Part shown: one piece after another, positions 7,761 to 16,272 of the stretch
How the letters are laid out: the number at the start of each line of letters is the position of its first letter
Position numbering within the stretch: the stretch's first letter is position 1
Source of the DNA: Mycolicibacterium fortuitum subsp. fortuitum
Lineage (GTDB): Bacteria; Actinomycetota; Actinomycetes; Mycobacteriales; Mycobacteriaceae
Length of the DNA stretch: 64,000 nt
Reading direction: 5' to 3'
Assembly: GCF_022179545.1 (NCBI RefSeq)
Contig: NZ_AP025518.1
Location: 1,116,001-1,180,000, forward strand
Program-made: the position numbers and the translations under genes
The notes under the pieces: model-generated
Databases searched by the model: none
The model's input: the letters and a program-made list of their open reading frames with translations, nothing else
What the model was told of the DNA's origin: nothing

Positions 7761-9194
7761 GTGTTCGACCGGGTAGAGCGGCATGGTGTGCCGCTGCGCG
7801 TCGGTTTGGTCGCGGTCGCGCTGGTCCTCGTGGCCGGCGGCCTGCTCGCGTCTGGCGTCGCGGTGACCTCGATCATGCGGCACACCGAGGTCAGCCGTAT
7901 CGATCAGACACTTCTCGACGCCGCGGGCAGTTGGGCCCAGGAGCCGCGTCAACAGCCGTCGACTCCGCTGGAGGGGCCGAACCCGGCGCGCCCGCCCTCG
8001 AACTTCTATGTCCGCGGTGTCGACGAGGACGGTAGGACCTGGATCGCGGTCAACGACCGCGAGGCGGAACCCGAACTACCCGATGACAACGACGTCGGTC
8101 CGGTGCCGGTGACACTCGAGTCCGTCGGATCCTCCGACGTGCAATGGCGGGCCATGACTGTGCGGGGTCCCAACGGCGAGCTCACCACCGTCGCGATCGA
8201 CCTGTCCGACGTCCAGTCGTCGGTGCGCGCGTTGATCTGGTCGCAGGTGGGCATCGGCACCGTCGTGCTGGTGATTCTGGGCGTCGTCGGCTACGCCGTC
8301 GTGCACCGCAGCCTGCGTCCGCTCGTCGAGGTGGAGCAAACCGCCGCTGCCATCGCGGCCGGACAGCTGGATCGCCGTGTCCCCGAACGTGATCCGCGGA
8401 CCGAGGTGGGACGGTTGTCCCTGGCGCTCAACGGCATGCTCGCGCAGATCCAGCGCGCGGTGGCGTCCTCGGATGCCTCGGCCGAGCAGGCGCGTACCTC
8501 CGAGGAGCGGATGCGCCGCTTCATCACCGACGCCAGCCACGAGCTGCGGACGCCACTGACCACGATCCGCGGATTCGCCGAGCTCTACCGGCAGGGCGCG
8601 GCGCGTGATGTCGAGATGATCATGGGCCGGATCGAGAGCGAATCCCGGCGGATGGGCCTGCTGGTCGAAGATCTGCTGCTACTGGCTCGGCTCGACGCGC
8701 AACGGCCGCTCGATCAGCACCGGGTCGATCTGTTGACGCTGGCCACCGATGCCGTCCACGACACCCAGTCGATCGCCCCCAACCGTCAGGTTCGCATGGA
8801 GGTGTTCGACGGACCCGGAACCCCGGAGGTGCTAGGGGACGAGGCGCGGTTGCGTCAGGTACTGAGCAACTTGGTGGCCAATGCGGTGCAGCACACCCCG
8901 GATGCCGCCGGGATCACGGTGCGCGTCGGGACCGTCGGCGACGACGCCGTGATCGAGGTGTGCGACGAGGGACCCGGGATGAGCCCGGACGATGCACGGC
9001 GAGTCTTCGAACGGTTCTACCGCGCCGACACCTCACGCACCCGTGCCAGCGGTGGCACCGGTCTCGGCCTGTCGATCGTGCACTCGCTGGTGCTGGCCCA
9101 CGGTGGCACGGTCAAGGTCACCACGGTGCCCGGTCAGGGCTGCCGGTTCACCGTCAGCCTGCCGCGGATTGCAGATCTGCCAGTGCGGCTTTGA
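7761..9194 (+). CDS. phoR: Sensor histidine kinase PhoR
   Basis: Membrane kinase partner of PhoP. Two membrane segments (about 12-36 and 156-180) enclose a periplasmic sensor loop of about 120 residues; a HAMP linker (to about 232) leads to the dimerisation/phospho-acceptor helix with His260 in [10 protein letters not shown] and an ATPase domain with the N-box (about 370-378, [10 protein letters not shown]) and glycine boxes DEGPGMSPD and [10 protein letters not shown]. Length (477 aa) is close to the M. tuberculosis protein. The start is GTG, 30 bp after phoP. Its last 41 bp overlap the convergent HIT gene. Confidence 0.96.
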   Translation: MFDRVERHGVPLRVGLVAVALVLVAGGLLASGVAVTSIMRHTEVSRIDQTLLDAAGSWAQEPRQQPSTPLEGPNPARPPSNFYVRGVDEDGRTWIAVNDREAEPELPDDNDVGPVPVTLESVGSSDVQWRAMTVRGPNGELTTVAIDLSDVQSSVRALIWSQVGIGTVVLVILGVVGYAVVHRSLRPLVEVEQTAAAIAAGQLDRRVPERDPRTEVGRLSLALNGMLAQIQRAVASSDASAEQARTSEERMRRFITDASHELRTPLTTIRGFAELYRQGAARDVEMIMGRIESESRRMGLLVEDLLLLARLDAQRPLDQHRVDLLTLATDAVHDTQSIAPNRQVRMEVFDGPGTPEVLGDEARLRQVLSNLVANAVQHTPDAAGITVRVGTVGDDAVIEVCDEGPGMSPDDARRVFERFYRADTSRTRASGGTGLGLSIVHSLVLAHGGTVKVTTVPGQGCRFTVSLPRIADLPVRL

Positions 9195-9570
9195 TCTTGG
9201 CCTGAGCCTCATCGAGAGATTCTGCCGACGGGTTGTTGTCGACGTGGGCGAAGCCGAAGTCGGCCAGGTTGTAGGCCGGGAACACGTGCACGTGCAGGTG
9301 CGGTACCTCAAGACCGGCGATGATCACCCCGGCGCGCTGCGCGCCGAATGCCCGGCACACAGCCTTACCGATCAGCTGTGACACCTCCATCACCCGGCTG
9401 AACACCGCGGGCTCGACGTCCTGCCAGTTGTCGATCTCGGCGCGGGGAACCACCAGCGTGTGACCCTGCGTCATCGGTGCGATGGTCAGGAACGCGACGA
9501 TGTCATCGTCTTCGTAGACGAATCGCCCGGGCAGTTCTCCGTTGATGATCTTCGTGAAGACGGACGCCAT
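9154..9570 (-). CDS. HIT-family nucleotide hydrolase/transferase
   Basis: Histidine-triad protein, 138 aa, with the HxHxH motif at His91, His93 and His95 (PHLHVHVFP) and the conserved N-terminal ...INGELP...[10 protein letters not shown]...GHTLVVP core. Enzymes of this family hydrolyse AMP- or GMP-linked phosphoramidates; the natural substrate is not known. It corresponds by position to Rv0759c. The start at 9570 is preferred over upstream codons because TATGCT (9577-9582, minus strand) ends 6 nt before it, a leaderless promoter. The 3' end overlaps phoR by 41 bp on the opposite strand. Confidence 0.92.
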   Translation of the reverse strand: MASVFTKIINGELPGRFVYEDDDIVAFLTIAPMTQGHTLVVPRAEIDNWQDVEPAVFSRVMEVSQLIGKAVCRAFGAQRAGVIIAGLEVPHLHVHVFPAYNLADFGFAHVDNNPSAESLDEAQAKIKAALADLQSAAG

Positions 9571-9576
9571 GTCGCA

Positions 9577-9582
9577 AGCATA
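9577..9582 (-). promoter_or_regulatory. -10 hexamer (TATGCT) for the HIT gene
   Basis: Minus-strand TATGCT with 6 nt to the ATG and no Shine-Dalgarno, the leaderless pattern. Confidence 0.5.
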
Positions 9583-9691
9583 GTGAGCCCGCGATCCGGA
9601 CCGGCTGGCCATTGGTCGGACGAGCCGAATCGTTGTTATCGCCGATCGTGCTCTATCGTTTGCTGAACTGGGGCGGGGGATTTTGGCGAGT

Positions 9692-9712
9692 CCGATGTCG
9701 TTTTCACATCGG
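9692..9712. promoter_or_regulatory. Inverted repeat CCGATGT-N7-ACATCGG before the desaturase gene
   Basis: Perfect 7-bp arms (9692-9698 and 9706-9712) with a 7-nt spacer, ending 3 bp before the AAGGGGA ribosome binding site. It may be an operator or a 5'-UTR hairpin. MadR, a TetR protein, is known to control desA1/desA2 of mycobacteria through a palindrome; whether this is that motif I cannot tell. Confidence 0.5.
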
Positions 9713-9726
9713 CATTAAGGGGATTC

Positions 9727-10695
9727 ATGCAGCTGGAGCTGACCGATGCGGTTTTGCAGGCCGAACTCGAGCAGATAGCCGAGGTAAACCTCAACCGGCA
9801 TCTGGCCACCACCAAAGACTGGTATCCGCACGATTACATCCCGTGGGAGTCGGGCAGCAACTTTGCCGCCGCCGGGGGCTGCGACTGGGACCCCGAGCAG
9901 TCGCAACTGAGTGACGTGGCCCGCGCGGCGATGATCACCAACCTGCTCACCGAGGACAACCTGCCGTCGTATCACCGCGAGGCGGCCGGAAGTTTTTCCC
10001 AGGACGGGCCGTGGGGCGCGTGGGTGAATCGCTGGACCGCCGAGGAGAACCGGCACGGCATCGCCATTCGGGATTACCTGGTGGTCACCCGCGGCGTCGA
10101 TGTCGTCGCGCTGGAACAGGCCCGCATGGAGCATGTCACCAATGGCTTCACGTCGACGGACGAAGAGCGCGCGATGCACAACTCCGAATTCCTGATGTCG
10201 GTTGCGTATGTGACGTTCCAGGAATTGGCCACCCGCGTGAGTCACCGCAACACCGGCAAGGTCTGTGACGATCCGATCGCCGACCGCCTGCTGCAGCGCA
10301 TCGCCGCCGACGAGAACCTGCACATGATCTTCTACCGGAACATGTGCGAGGCCGCCCTGGAACTCTCACCGGACCAGGCCCTCGACGCCGTCGGCGCTGT
10401 CGTCGAGAACTTCCGGATGCCGGGACAGGGCATGCCGGACTTCCGCCGCAACGGTGTGCTGATGGCCAAGCACGGCATCTACGACCTGCGTCAGCATCTC
10501 GAAGAAGTGGTCATGCCGAACCTGCGCAAGTGGCGGATCTTCGAGCGCACCGATTTCAGTCCAGTCGGTGAGGCCCGCCGCGACCAGTTGGCTGCATTCC
10601 TCGAAGACCTGCAGACCAAGGTGGTCAAGTTCGAGGAACAGCGCGACCGCCTGCTCGCCCGTGAGGCCGCCAAACGCGAGCGGATGGCGTCCTGA
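9727..10695 (+). CDS. Acyl-[ACP] desaturase, DesA family
   Basis: Soluble di-iron desaturase of the plant-type fatty acid desaturase 2 family, which introduces a double bond into an ACP-bound acyl chain (mycolate or membrane lipid precursor). Di-iron ligands are visible in TEDNLPSYHRE (Glu76), TAEENRHG (Glu107, His110), FQELATR (Glu166) and AADENLHM (Glu196, His199). It resembles M. tuberculosis DesA1 along its whole length but is distinct, so I treat it as a paralogue. AAGGGGA lies just before the ATG. A palindrome directly upstream suggests specific control. The gene is not at this place in M. tuberculosis, where the HIT gene is next to Rv0760c. Confidence 0.9.
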   Translation: MQLELTDAVLQAELEQIAEVNLNRHLATTKDWYPHDYIPWESGSNFAAAGGCDWDPEQSQLSDVARAAMITNLLTEDNLPSYHREAAGSFSQDGPWGAWVNRWTAEENRHGIAIRDYLVVTRGVDVVALEQARMEHVTNGFTSTDEERAMHNSEFLMSVAYVTFQELATRVSHRNTGKVCDDPIADRLLQRIAADENLHMIFYRNMCEAALELSPDQALDAVGAVVENFRMPGQGMPDFRRNGVLMAKHGIYDLRQHLEEVVMPNLRKWRIFERTDFSPVGEARRDQLAAFLEDLQTKVVKFEEQRDRLLAREAAKRERMAS

Positions 10696-10702
10696 TCTCA
10701 GG

Positions 10703-11578
10703 TCAGCTCCCCGAAATGGCCTCGTGCAGTTCCTCGACGGTCCACGGCGGCGAGGCGTGGTGGTCGCGGTATCCGATGAAACCCAGTGCGGGCCGGGCGA
10801 ACTCGCCGATGAACCCGCCGGCGGCGATGAAGATGCGTCCCGTCACCCGGCGCGCGGCGTCGCTTACCAGGTAGGCGTAGGTCGGAGCGACGTACTCCGG
10901 CGGGGCGGCATCCAGTGCGCCCTGCATGCTGGCGTCGTCGAGCAGGCCGCGTCGGTTGAGTTCGGCGATGTGCTGCTCGTAGTCCGATCCGGTGGAGAGT
11001 CGGGTGCGGGCACCCGGACACACCACGTTGGCGCGCACGCCGTGTTCCTTGAGTTCTGCGGCGATGGCGAGGGTCAGCCCGTTGACCGCACCCTTGCCGG
11101 CCGGATAGCCGCTGCCGCCGTAATCACCCAGGAACGCAAAGGAACTGGTGTTGACGATGGCGCCGCCGCCTTGCGCCACCATCTTGGGCGCCGCTGCACG
11201 ACAGGTCTCGAACACGGTGCCCAGATGCGCATCGAGGAGGTCGCGGAACTCGGCACTGGTGACGTTCAAGATGGAGGACCCCACCGGTTCGGCGGTACCG
11301 GCACAGTTGACCAGGATGTCGACGCGGCCGAAGCGGGCCACACACGTGTCGACGAGCGCGTCGGCCACGTCGGGGTCAGCAGGTGAACCGGCATGGGCGA
11401 CACCGGAAATCCGCTGTGCGGCAGCGTGTGCGGCCTCGGTGTCGCGGCCGTTGACCACCACGCCCGCACCCTGGGCGGCCAGGAGTTCGGCGACCGCCAG
11501 GCCGATGCCGCGGGTACCGCCGACCACGATCGCGCCGCGGCCGGCGAGCGGGCCGCTAATCGGCGTCTGCCTCGGCAA
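10703..11578 (-). CDS. Short-chain dehydrogenase/reductase
   Basis: NAD(P)-dependent SDR, 291 aa. Cofactor motif GGTRGIG (20-26), NCAG at 91-94, catalytic Ser145/146, Tyr158 and Lys162 (SGYPAGK). The start is an unusual TTG inside the end of the upstream gene, overlapping it by 23 bp; no ATG or GTG upstream of the cofactor motif gives a complete Rossmann fold. It is the last gene of the minus-strand run that begins at 11984, and its C-terminus is longer than in minimal SDRs. Substrate unknown; the operon context of P450 and alcohol dehydrogenase genes suggests lipid or steroid oxidation. Confidence 0.85.
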   Translation of the reverse strand: MPRQTPISGPLAGRGAIVVGGTRGIGLAVAELLAAQGAGVVVNGRDTEAAHAAAQRISGVAHAGSPADPDVADALVDTCVARFGRVDILVNCAGTAEPVGSSILNVTSAEFRDLLDAHLGTVFETCRAAAPKMVAQGGGAIVNTSSFAFLGDYGGSGYPAGKGAVNGLTLAIAAELKEHGVRANVVCPGARTRLSTGSDYEQHIAELNRRGLLDDASMQGALDAAPPEYVAPTYAYLVSDAARRVTGRIFIAAGGFIGEFARPALGFIGYRDHHASPPWTVEELHEAISGS

Positions 11579-11984
11579 ACTGCATCGCCTCGATGTTCCA
11601 GTAACCGCGTAGGTTGGTGATCAGCCCTGCGTCGTTCACCTTGTAGGTGAAGACGCCACGGACGGTCGCGGTGAACCCGTTGGGAAACTTGGTGCGCAGC
11701 ACCAGGATGTAGGCGATCTCGCTCGGTGAGCTGGACGGGAACGTCTCCTCGCAGGTGACGGTCAGCTCGTTGGGTCCGATGTTGGTGTCGTAGAACGCGC
11801 CGAGGGCTTCCTTGCCGCGCACCCCGGTGCCATCGGGATTGGTCACGGCCTCACCGATCGGGTCTTCGACCAGTACATCGTCGGCCATGAGCGCCAGCCA
11901 GCCCTCGCGGTCACCGGTCTGCACGCATTTCCATGACGCTCGGGAGGCGCGGACGACGGGTGTTTCAGTGGCGGTTTCGGTCAC
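11556..11984 (-). CDS. NTF2/SnoaL-fold protein, ketosteroid-isomerase-like (Rv0760c homologue)
   Basis: A 142-aa single-domain alpha+beta cone protein. The pattern REGWLALMADDVLVEDPIG...KEALGAFYD and the C-terminal YKVNDAGLITNLRGYW match Rv0760c of M. tuberculosis, which has a ketosteroid isomerase fold and binds steroid-like ligands. An Asp in the cavity (ADDVLVEDP) could serve as base. It lies between a terminator hairpin (12009-12049) and the SDR gene with which it overlaps by 23 bp, so these two can be read as a separate or attenuated downstream unit. Confidence 0.88.
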   Translation of the reverse strand: MTETATETPVVRASRASWKCVQTGDREGWLALMADDVLVEDPIGEAVTNPDGTGVRGKEALGAFYDTNIGPNELTVTCEETFPSSSPSEIAYILVLRTKFPNGFTATVRGVFTYKVNDAGLITNLRGYWNIEAMQFAEADAD

Positions 11985-12008
11985 GAGTTTCCTTCCCTAC
12001 TCGTAATT

Positions 12009-12049
12009 GTGAAAACCGCAGCCGTTCTGGAGAACGGCTGCGGCTTCAC
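12009..12049 (-). terminator. Intrinsic terminator after adhB
   Basis: Perfect 12-bp GC-rich stem (12016-12027 pairs with 12032-12043, loop TGGA), extended by GTGAA/TTCAC. Read on the minus strand, the stem is followed by TTTT. It is 35 bp beyond the adhB stop and 25 bp before the next start, so it should end or attenuate the cyp51-adhB transcript. Confidence 0.75.
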
Positions 12050-12083
12050 GAAACGCAGATTGGTTCAGCGATCGCGCCCGCCG

Positions 12084-13217
12084 TTACCGATCTGCATCGG
12101 TGTAGCGGATGACGCCGCGGATGTTGCGGCCCTCGAGCATGTCGGCGTAGCCGTCGTTGATCTGCTCGAGCTTGTACTGCCGAGTCACCATGTCGTCGAG
12201 GTTGAGCCGGCCCGCCTTGTACATGCTCAGCAGCTGCGGGATGTCGTGGTGCGGGTTGCCGCCGCCGAAGATGGTGCCCTGCAGGCGCTTCTGCAGCAGC
12301 GTCAGCATGGACAGGTTGAGCTTGACGTCATTGCTGGCCATGTTGGCAACAGCGGTGGCCACCACGGTGCCGCCCTTGGCGGTGATGTTCATGTAGTGGT
12401 CGATGTCCTCGCCCTTGAGTTCACCGACGGTGACGATCGTCTTGTGCGCCATCCGCCCCTGGGTGACCTCGGCGACGCCGGCCATGGCCGAGAAGATGTC
12501 CGGGTAGGCGTGGGTGGCGCCGAACTTCAGCGCGTTGTCGCGTTTGAACTCGACCGGGTCGACGGCGAAGACGTTGCGCGCACCGGCGGCCAGTGCGCCC
12601 TGCAGCGCACCGGTGCCGACACCGCCGACGCCGACGATGACGACATCGTCACCCGGGCGGACGTCACCGCTGCGCACGGCGGAGCCGTACCCGGTGGTGA
12701 CACCGCAGCCGACGAGGCAGGCCACCTCGAACGGGATGGACGGATCGATCTTCACCACCGAGCTCTTGTGCACCACCATGTACGGGCTGAACGTGCCCAG
12801 CAGCGTCATCGGGATGACGGGCTGACCGTTCTTGACGGCGTGGATGCGGTGGGTGCCGTCGGACACCGCGGTGCCCGCCAGCAGACCGGCACCCAGGTCG
12901 CACAGGTTGCGCAAACCCTCCTGGCAAGCCGGACACTCACCACATGACGGGATGAACGACAGCACGACGTGGTCGCCGGGCTGGATGTGATCGACGCCGG
13001 GGCCGACCTCCGTCACGATGCCCGCACCTTCGTGGCCGCCGAGCACCGGGAACCCTGCCATCGGGATGTCGCCGGTCACCAGGTGGTGGTCGGAATGGCA
13101 CATACCCGAGGCTTCCATCTGGATCTTGACCTCGTCCTTGACGGGGTCGCCGATCTCGATCTCCTCGATCGTCCACGGTTGATTGAACTCCCAGATGAGA
13201 GCGCCTTTTGTCTTCAT
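12084..13217 (-). CDS. adhB: NDMA-dependent zinc alcohol dehydrogenase AdhB
   Basis: Zinc-containing alcohol dehydrogenase of the group with tightly bound NAD that needs an external acceptor (NDMA in vitro, mycofactocin in vivo for family members). Catalytic zinc ligands Cys40 and His62, structural zinc cysteines 92, 95, 98 and 106, and the Rossmann GVGGVG motif are present. It matches Rv0761c/AdhB over its full length. ATG at 13217 (MKTKGALIWEF) is chosen because GGAAGG lies upstream and the N-terminus aligns with the family; longer starts add unrelated residues. It is in the TetR-led minus-strand operon with CYP51, CYP123 and ferredoxin. Confidence 0.95.
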   Translation of the reverse strand: MKTKGALIWEFNQPWTIEEIEIGDPVKDEVKIQMEASGMCHSDHHLVTGDIPMAGFPVLGGHEGAGIVTEVGPGVDHIQPGDHVVLSFIPSCGECPACQEGLRNLCDLGAGLLAGTAVSDGTHRIHAVKNGQPVIPMTLLGTFSPYMVVHKSSVVKIDPSIPFEVACLVGCGVTTGYGSAVRSGDVRPGDDVVIVGVGGVGTGALQGALAAGARNVFAVDPVEFKRDNALKFGATHAYPDIFSAMAGVAEVTQGRMAHKTIVTVGELKGEDIDHYMNITAKGGTVVATAVANMASNDVKLNLSMLTLLQKRLQGTIFGGGNPHHDIPQLLSMYKAGRLNLDDMVTRQYKLEQINDGYADMLEGRNIRGVIRYTDADR

Positions 13218-13310
13218 CCGTACGTGCCTTCCACTAGAGCCGGTGATCACAGACTAGAGCCATTAGTTGCGTGGGTCACACCCACCCCCAAGCAACTGCT
13301 TGGCCGGGAA

Positions 13311-13850
13311 CTACCAGATCTTCACGGGAGCTTCGCCGAGCGGGTAGTAACCCGGCAGTTTCTCGCCGGCCAGGCTGCGCTCGATACGCTTCTGCATGGT
13401 GGGGGTGAGGTCGCCGGACTCGATGAGCTTCGCGTACCCCTTCGCAACATGGCCGAAGTCGAAGAAGTCCCGCTGCCACTCGATGAGCAGTTGATCATTG
13501 AGCCGGAACCAGCTGCCGCCGATGCCGTAGATCTCGTCACGGCTGCCGTCGCTCTTGTTGGCGATCTGCTTCCAGAAACCGACGATCTCGTTCTGCTTCT
13601 CGTCGATCAGCACCCGCTGGTATTCGTAGACCCAGTTCTCCAGGCCTTCCATCTCTAGGCCCAGTGCCACGTCGCGGATTTCGTCGCGGCCGACGCACAT
13701 CACGTCTTCCTTGGGACCGATGTTCCAGCCGTAGGTGGCATCTTCGGTGTAGAAGTCGGCCAGCGGCTTCCAATCGCCGGCCTTCTCGGCTTCCTGATTG
13801 GCCTTGAGCCAGCGATCCGACCAGGCTTCCAGTTCGTTTCTTGACGCCAT
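13311..13850 (-). CDS. NTF2/SnoaL-like protein of the cyp51 operon (Rv0762c homologue)
   Basis: A 179-aa protein with a SnoaL/NTF2-like fold by pattern (W..LADFYTEDATYGW...GRDEIRDVAL...). No enzyme activity is known. ATG at 13850 is used since AAGGA lies 7 nt upstream; an ATG two codons earlier sits on the Shine-Dalgarno. Only 2 bp separate it from the ferredoxin gene, so it is translated from the same mRNA. Position equals Rv0762c. It may bind a hydrophobic substrate of the neighbouring P450 enzymes; that is inference. Confidence 0.87.
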   Translation of the reverse strand: MASRNELEAWSDRWLKANQEAEKAGDWKPLADFYTEDATYGWNIGPKEDVMCVGRDEIRDVALGLEMEGLENWVYEYQRVLIDEKQNEIVGFWKQIANKSDGSRDEIYGIGGSWFRLNDQLLIEWQRDFFDFGHVAKGYAKLIESGDLTPTMQKRIERSLAGEKLPGYYPLGEAPVKIW

Positions 13851-13852
13851 TG

Positions 13853-14065
<213 letters not shown>

Positions 14066-15427
14066 TCAGTCCTTCACGCGCTTGCGGTAGCGGACCTTCG
14101 CCGGCCGGGCCAGCTGCACCACCATCTTGGAGTGGTCGTTCTGGTACGTCTCCGGCGCCTGTGACATCTCGAACTCATACTCGCGCAACAGGACCGAGAA
14201 GATCGCCTTGATCTGCATCTGGGCGAACGCGGCTCCGACGCAGCGGTGCTTGCCGGCCCCGAACGGGATCCAGGTCCACCGGTTGATCAGGTCTTCCTGG
14301 CGCGGCTTCTCGTAACGATCCGGGTCGAAGGCGTCCGGGTTGGGGAAGTCCTCGGGGATGCGGTTGGAGATCGCCGGGGACGCGGCCACCATCTGACCCT
14401 TGTGGATCGGGAAGCCGGCGACCTCGAACTCGTCCTGCGCCACCCGCATCAGGATGATCAGTGGCGGGTGCAGACGCAGGGTTTCCTTGAGCGCATTGTC
14501 GATGTGGGGAATCTGGCGCAGCGCATGGAAACTCACCTCCTGGCCGTCGGCGTACAGTTCGTCGAGCTCGTTCTGCACCTTGGCGTAGAACTCCGGGTGG
14601 CGCAGCAGCTCGATCAGGGTCCAGGACGAGGTGCCCGAGCTGGTGTGGTGGCCGGCGAACATCAGTGAGATGAACATGCCGGTGACCTCGTTGGCAGAGA
14701 AGCGCGGATTGCCCTCCTCGTCCTTGATCGACACCAGGACGTCGAGCAGATCCCGATCGCTCTTGTCCTTGGGTGGATTGGCAATTCGGCCGTTCATCAC
14801 CTCTTGGACCAGCTCCACCAGGTTGGCCCTGGCCTCGTCGCGGATGCGGAAGCTCTCGATCGGCAGGTAGGGGTCGACGTAGCACAGTGGATCGGTGCCG
14901 CGCTCCAGCAGGTGGTAGTAGTTGGCGAACCGGGAATCGAGCTGGTTGCGGAACTTCGGCCCGATCAGGCAGGCTGTCGAGGTGTAGATCGTCAGCTCGG
15001 AGAAGAACTCCAGTAGGTCGATTTCCCCGCTCTCGCCCCAATTCTCGACCATCCGCCGCACCTCGCGCTCGATGGTGGCGGCGTGCCCCTTCATCTGCTC
15101 GCCGCGAAGCGCGGTGTTGTGCAGCATCTCGGCACGGCGCTCGGGGTCGGCGTCGAACACCACGCCCTCACCGAAGATCGGGGTCATGAACGGGTAGGCC
15201 TCGGCCTGGTTCAGTTCGCTGTCGCTGGAGCGGAAGAAGAACTCGTTGGCTTCCGCGCCGCTGAGCAGAACCACCTGTTTGTCGGCCAGCTGGAACCAGC
15301 CCACATCGCCGCACTCGTCACGGATGCGCTGCATCAGACCGATCGGGTCGGTGCGGAACTCCTCAAGGTGGCCGTGTTCTTCTTCTCCACCGGAGACGCG
15401 CTGTACTTCTTTGAGGGTGCTGCTCAT
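14066..15427 (-). CDS. cyp51: Sterol 14-alpha-demethylase CYP51
   Basis: Cytochrome P450 of the CYP51 family, which removes the 14-alpha methyl group of sterols; soluble in mycobacteria, where the natural substrate is unresolved. I-helix AGHHTSSGT (258-266) with the His-Thr pair typical of CYP51, ExxR at Glu315/Arg318, and heme loop FGAGKHRCVG with Cys396. Length 453 aa equals the family in mycobacteria. The start ATG overlaps the stop of the upstream SDR (ATGA), so translation is coupled. Ferredoxin follows after 6 bp. Confidence 0.97.
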   Translation of the reverse strand: MSSTLKEVQRVSGGEEEHGHLEEFRTDPIGLMQRIRDECGDVGWFQLADKQVVLLSGAEANEFFFRSSDSELNQAEAYPFMTPIFGEGVVFDADPERRAEMLHNTALRGEQMKGHAATIEREVRRMVENWGESGEIDLLEFFSELTIYTSTACLIGPKFRNQLDSRFANYYHLLERGTDPLCYVDPYLPIESFRIRDEARANLVELVQEVMNGRIANPPKDKSDRDLLDVLVSIKDEEGNPRFSANEVTGMFISLMFAGHHTSSGTSSWTLIELLRHPEFYAKVQNELDELYADGQEVSFHALRQIPHIDNALKETLRLHPPLIILMRVAQDEFEVAGFPIHKGQMVAASPAISNRIPEDFPNPDAFDPDRYEKPRQEDLINRWTWIPFGAGKHRCVGAAFAQMQIKAIFSVLLREYEFEMSQAPETYQNDHSKMVVQLARPAKVRYRKRVKD

Positions 15428-16251
15428 TGGTTCGGCATCCCTTCCTCACCCAGGGCGAGCTTCTGGCGGTCCTTGGTATCGGCGAGCGGAGCTTCGGGCT
15501 GCAGCTCCATGTTCGCGATGAAACTGCCGCGCGGCGTCTCCGCGACGAATGTGATGGCGCGGGCCAGATCGGACGCGCGCATGAAGTAGTCATGACGTGC
15601 CTGGCCCCACTTGGCCCAGTCCTCCAGTGCGGGGCCGATTTTCTCGGCGGGCAGGCTCCAGCCCATCGACGTCCGCGTGGGGCCGGGATGCACGATCGAG
15701 GCGCGTACGCCGGTGCCCTCGAGCTCCATCTGATAGTTGGTCACCATTGCCACGAGACCGGCCTTGGCCGCCCCGTAGGCGCCCATATGTGGACGCTGGC
15801 GCAGCGCCACATCGGAGCCGACGAAGATGAGGTCGCCGCGTTGCCGCTCCAACATGCCGGGCAGCACCGCGGTCGCCATCCGGTTCGCGCCGACGAGGTG
15901 GATCTGCAGCTGGTCGGCGAATTCATCGGTGCTCATCTCGTGCAGCTTTCCGAAGTTGGTGTCGCCGGCACCGGCCACCAGCACCTCGATATCGCCGAGT
16001 TCGGAGGTGGTCTGTTCGACGGCGGCCTTCACCGAATCGGGGTCGGTCACGTCGAGGTGCACCGCGACGGCCTCGCCGCCGTCGGCACGAATCTTGTCGA
16101 CGATCTCCTTGAGCTTTTCCACCCGGCGGGCGCCGAGGGCGACGGGAAATCCATTGGCGGCGAGCTTGATCGCGGTCGCCTCACCGATTCCGGATGAGGC
16201 GCCGGCGACCAGGGCGGGCCGACGGTCGGGCAGAGGATCAAATCTGGGCAT
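15424..16251 (-). CDS. SDR oxidoreductase of the cyp51 operon (Rv0765c homologue)
   Basis: Short-chain dehydrogenase, 275 aa: cofactor motif AGASSGIG (16-23), Asp68 in HLDVTD, and catalytic Ser146, Tyr159, Lys163 (YGAAK). Position and length agree with Rv0765c. It overlaps cyp51 by 4 bp and follows CYP123 after 21 bp. It probably oxidises or reduces a hydroxylated intermediate made by the P450s; the substrate is unknown. Confidence 0.92.
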   Translation of the reverse strand: MPRFDPLPDRRPALVAGASSGIGEATAIKLAANGFPVALGARRVEKLKEIVDKIRADGGEAVAVHLDVTDPDSVKAAVEQTTSELGDIEVLVAGAGDTNFGKLHEMSTDEFADQLQIHLVGANRMATAVLPGMLERQRGDLIFVGSDVALRQRPHMGAYGAAKAGLVAMVTNYQMELEGTGVRASIVHPGPTRTSMGWSLPAEKIGPALEDWAKWGQARHDYFMRASDLARAITFVAETPRGSFIANMELQPEAPLADTKDRQKLALGEEGMPNQ

Positions 16252-16272
16252 GCAACGAGGCCTCTCGCTCTT

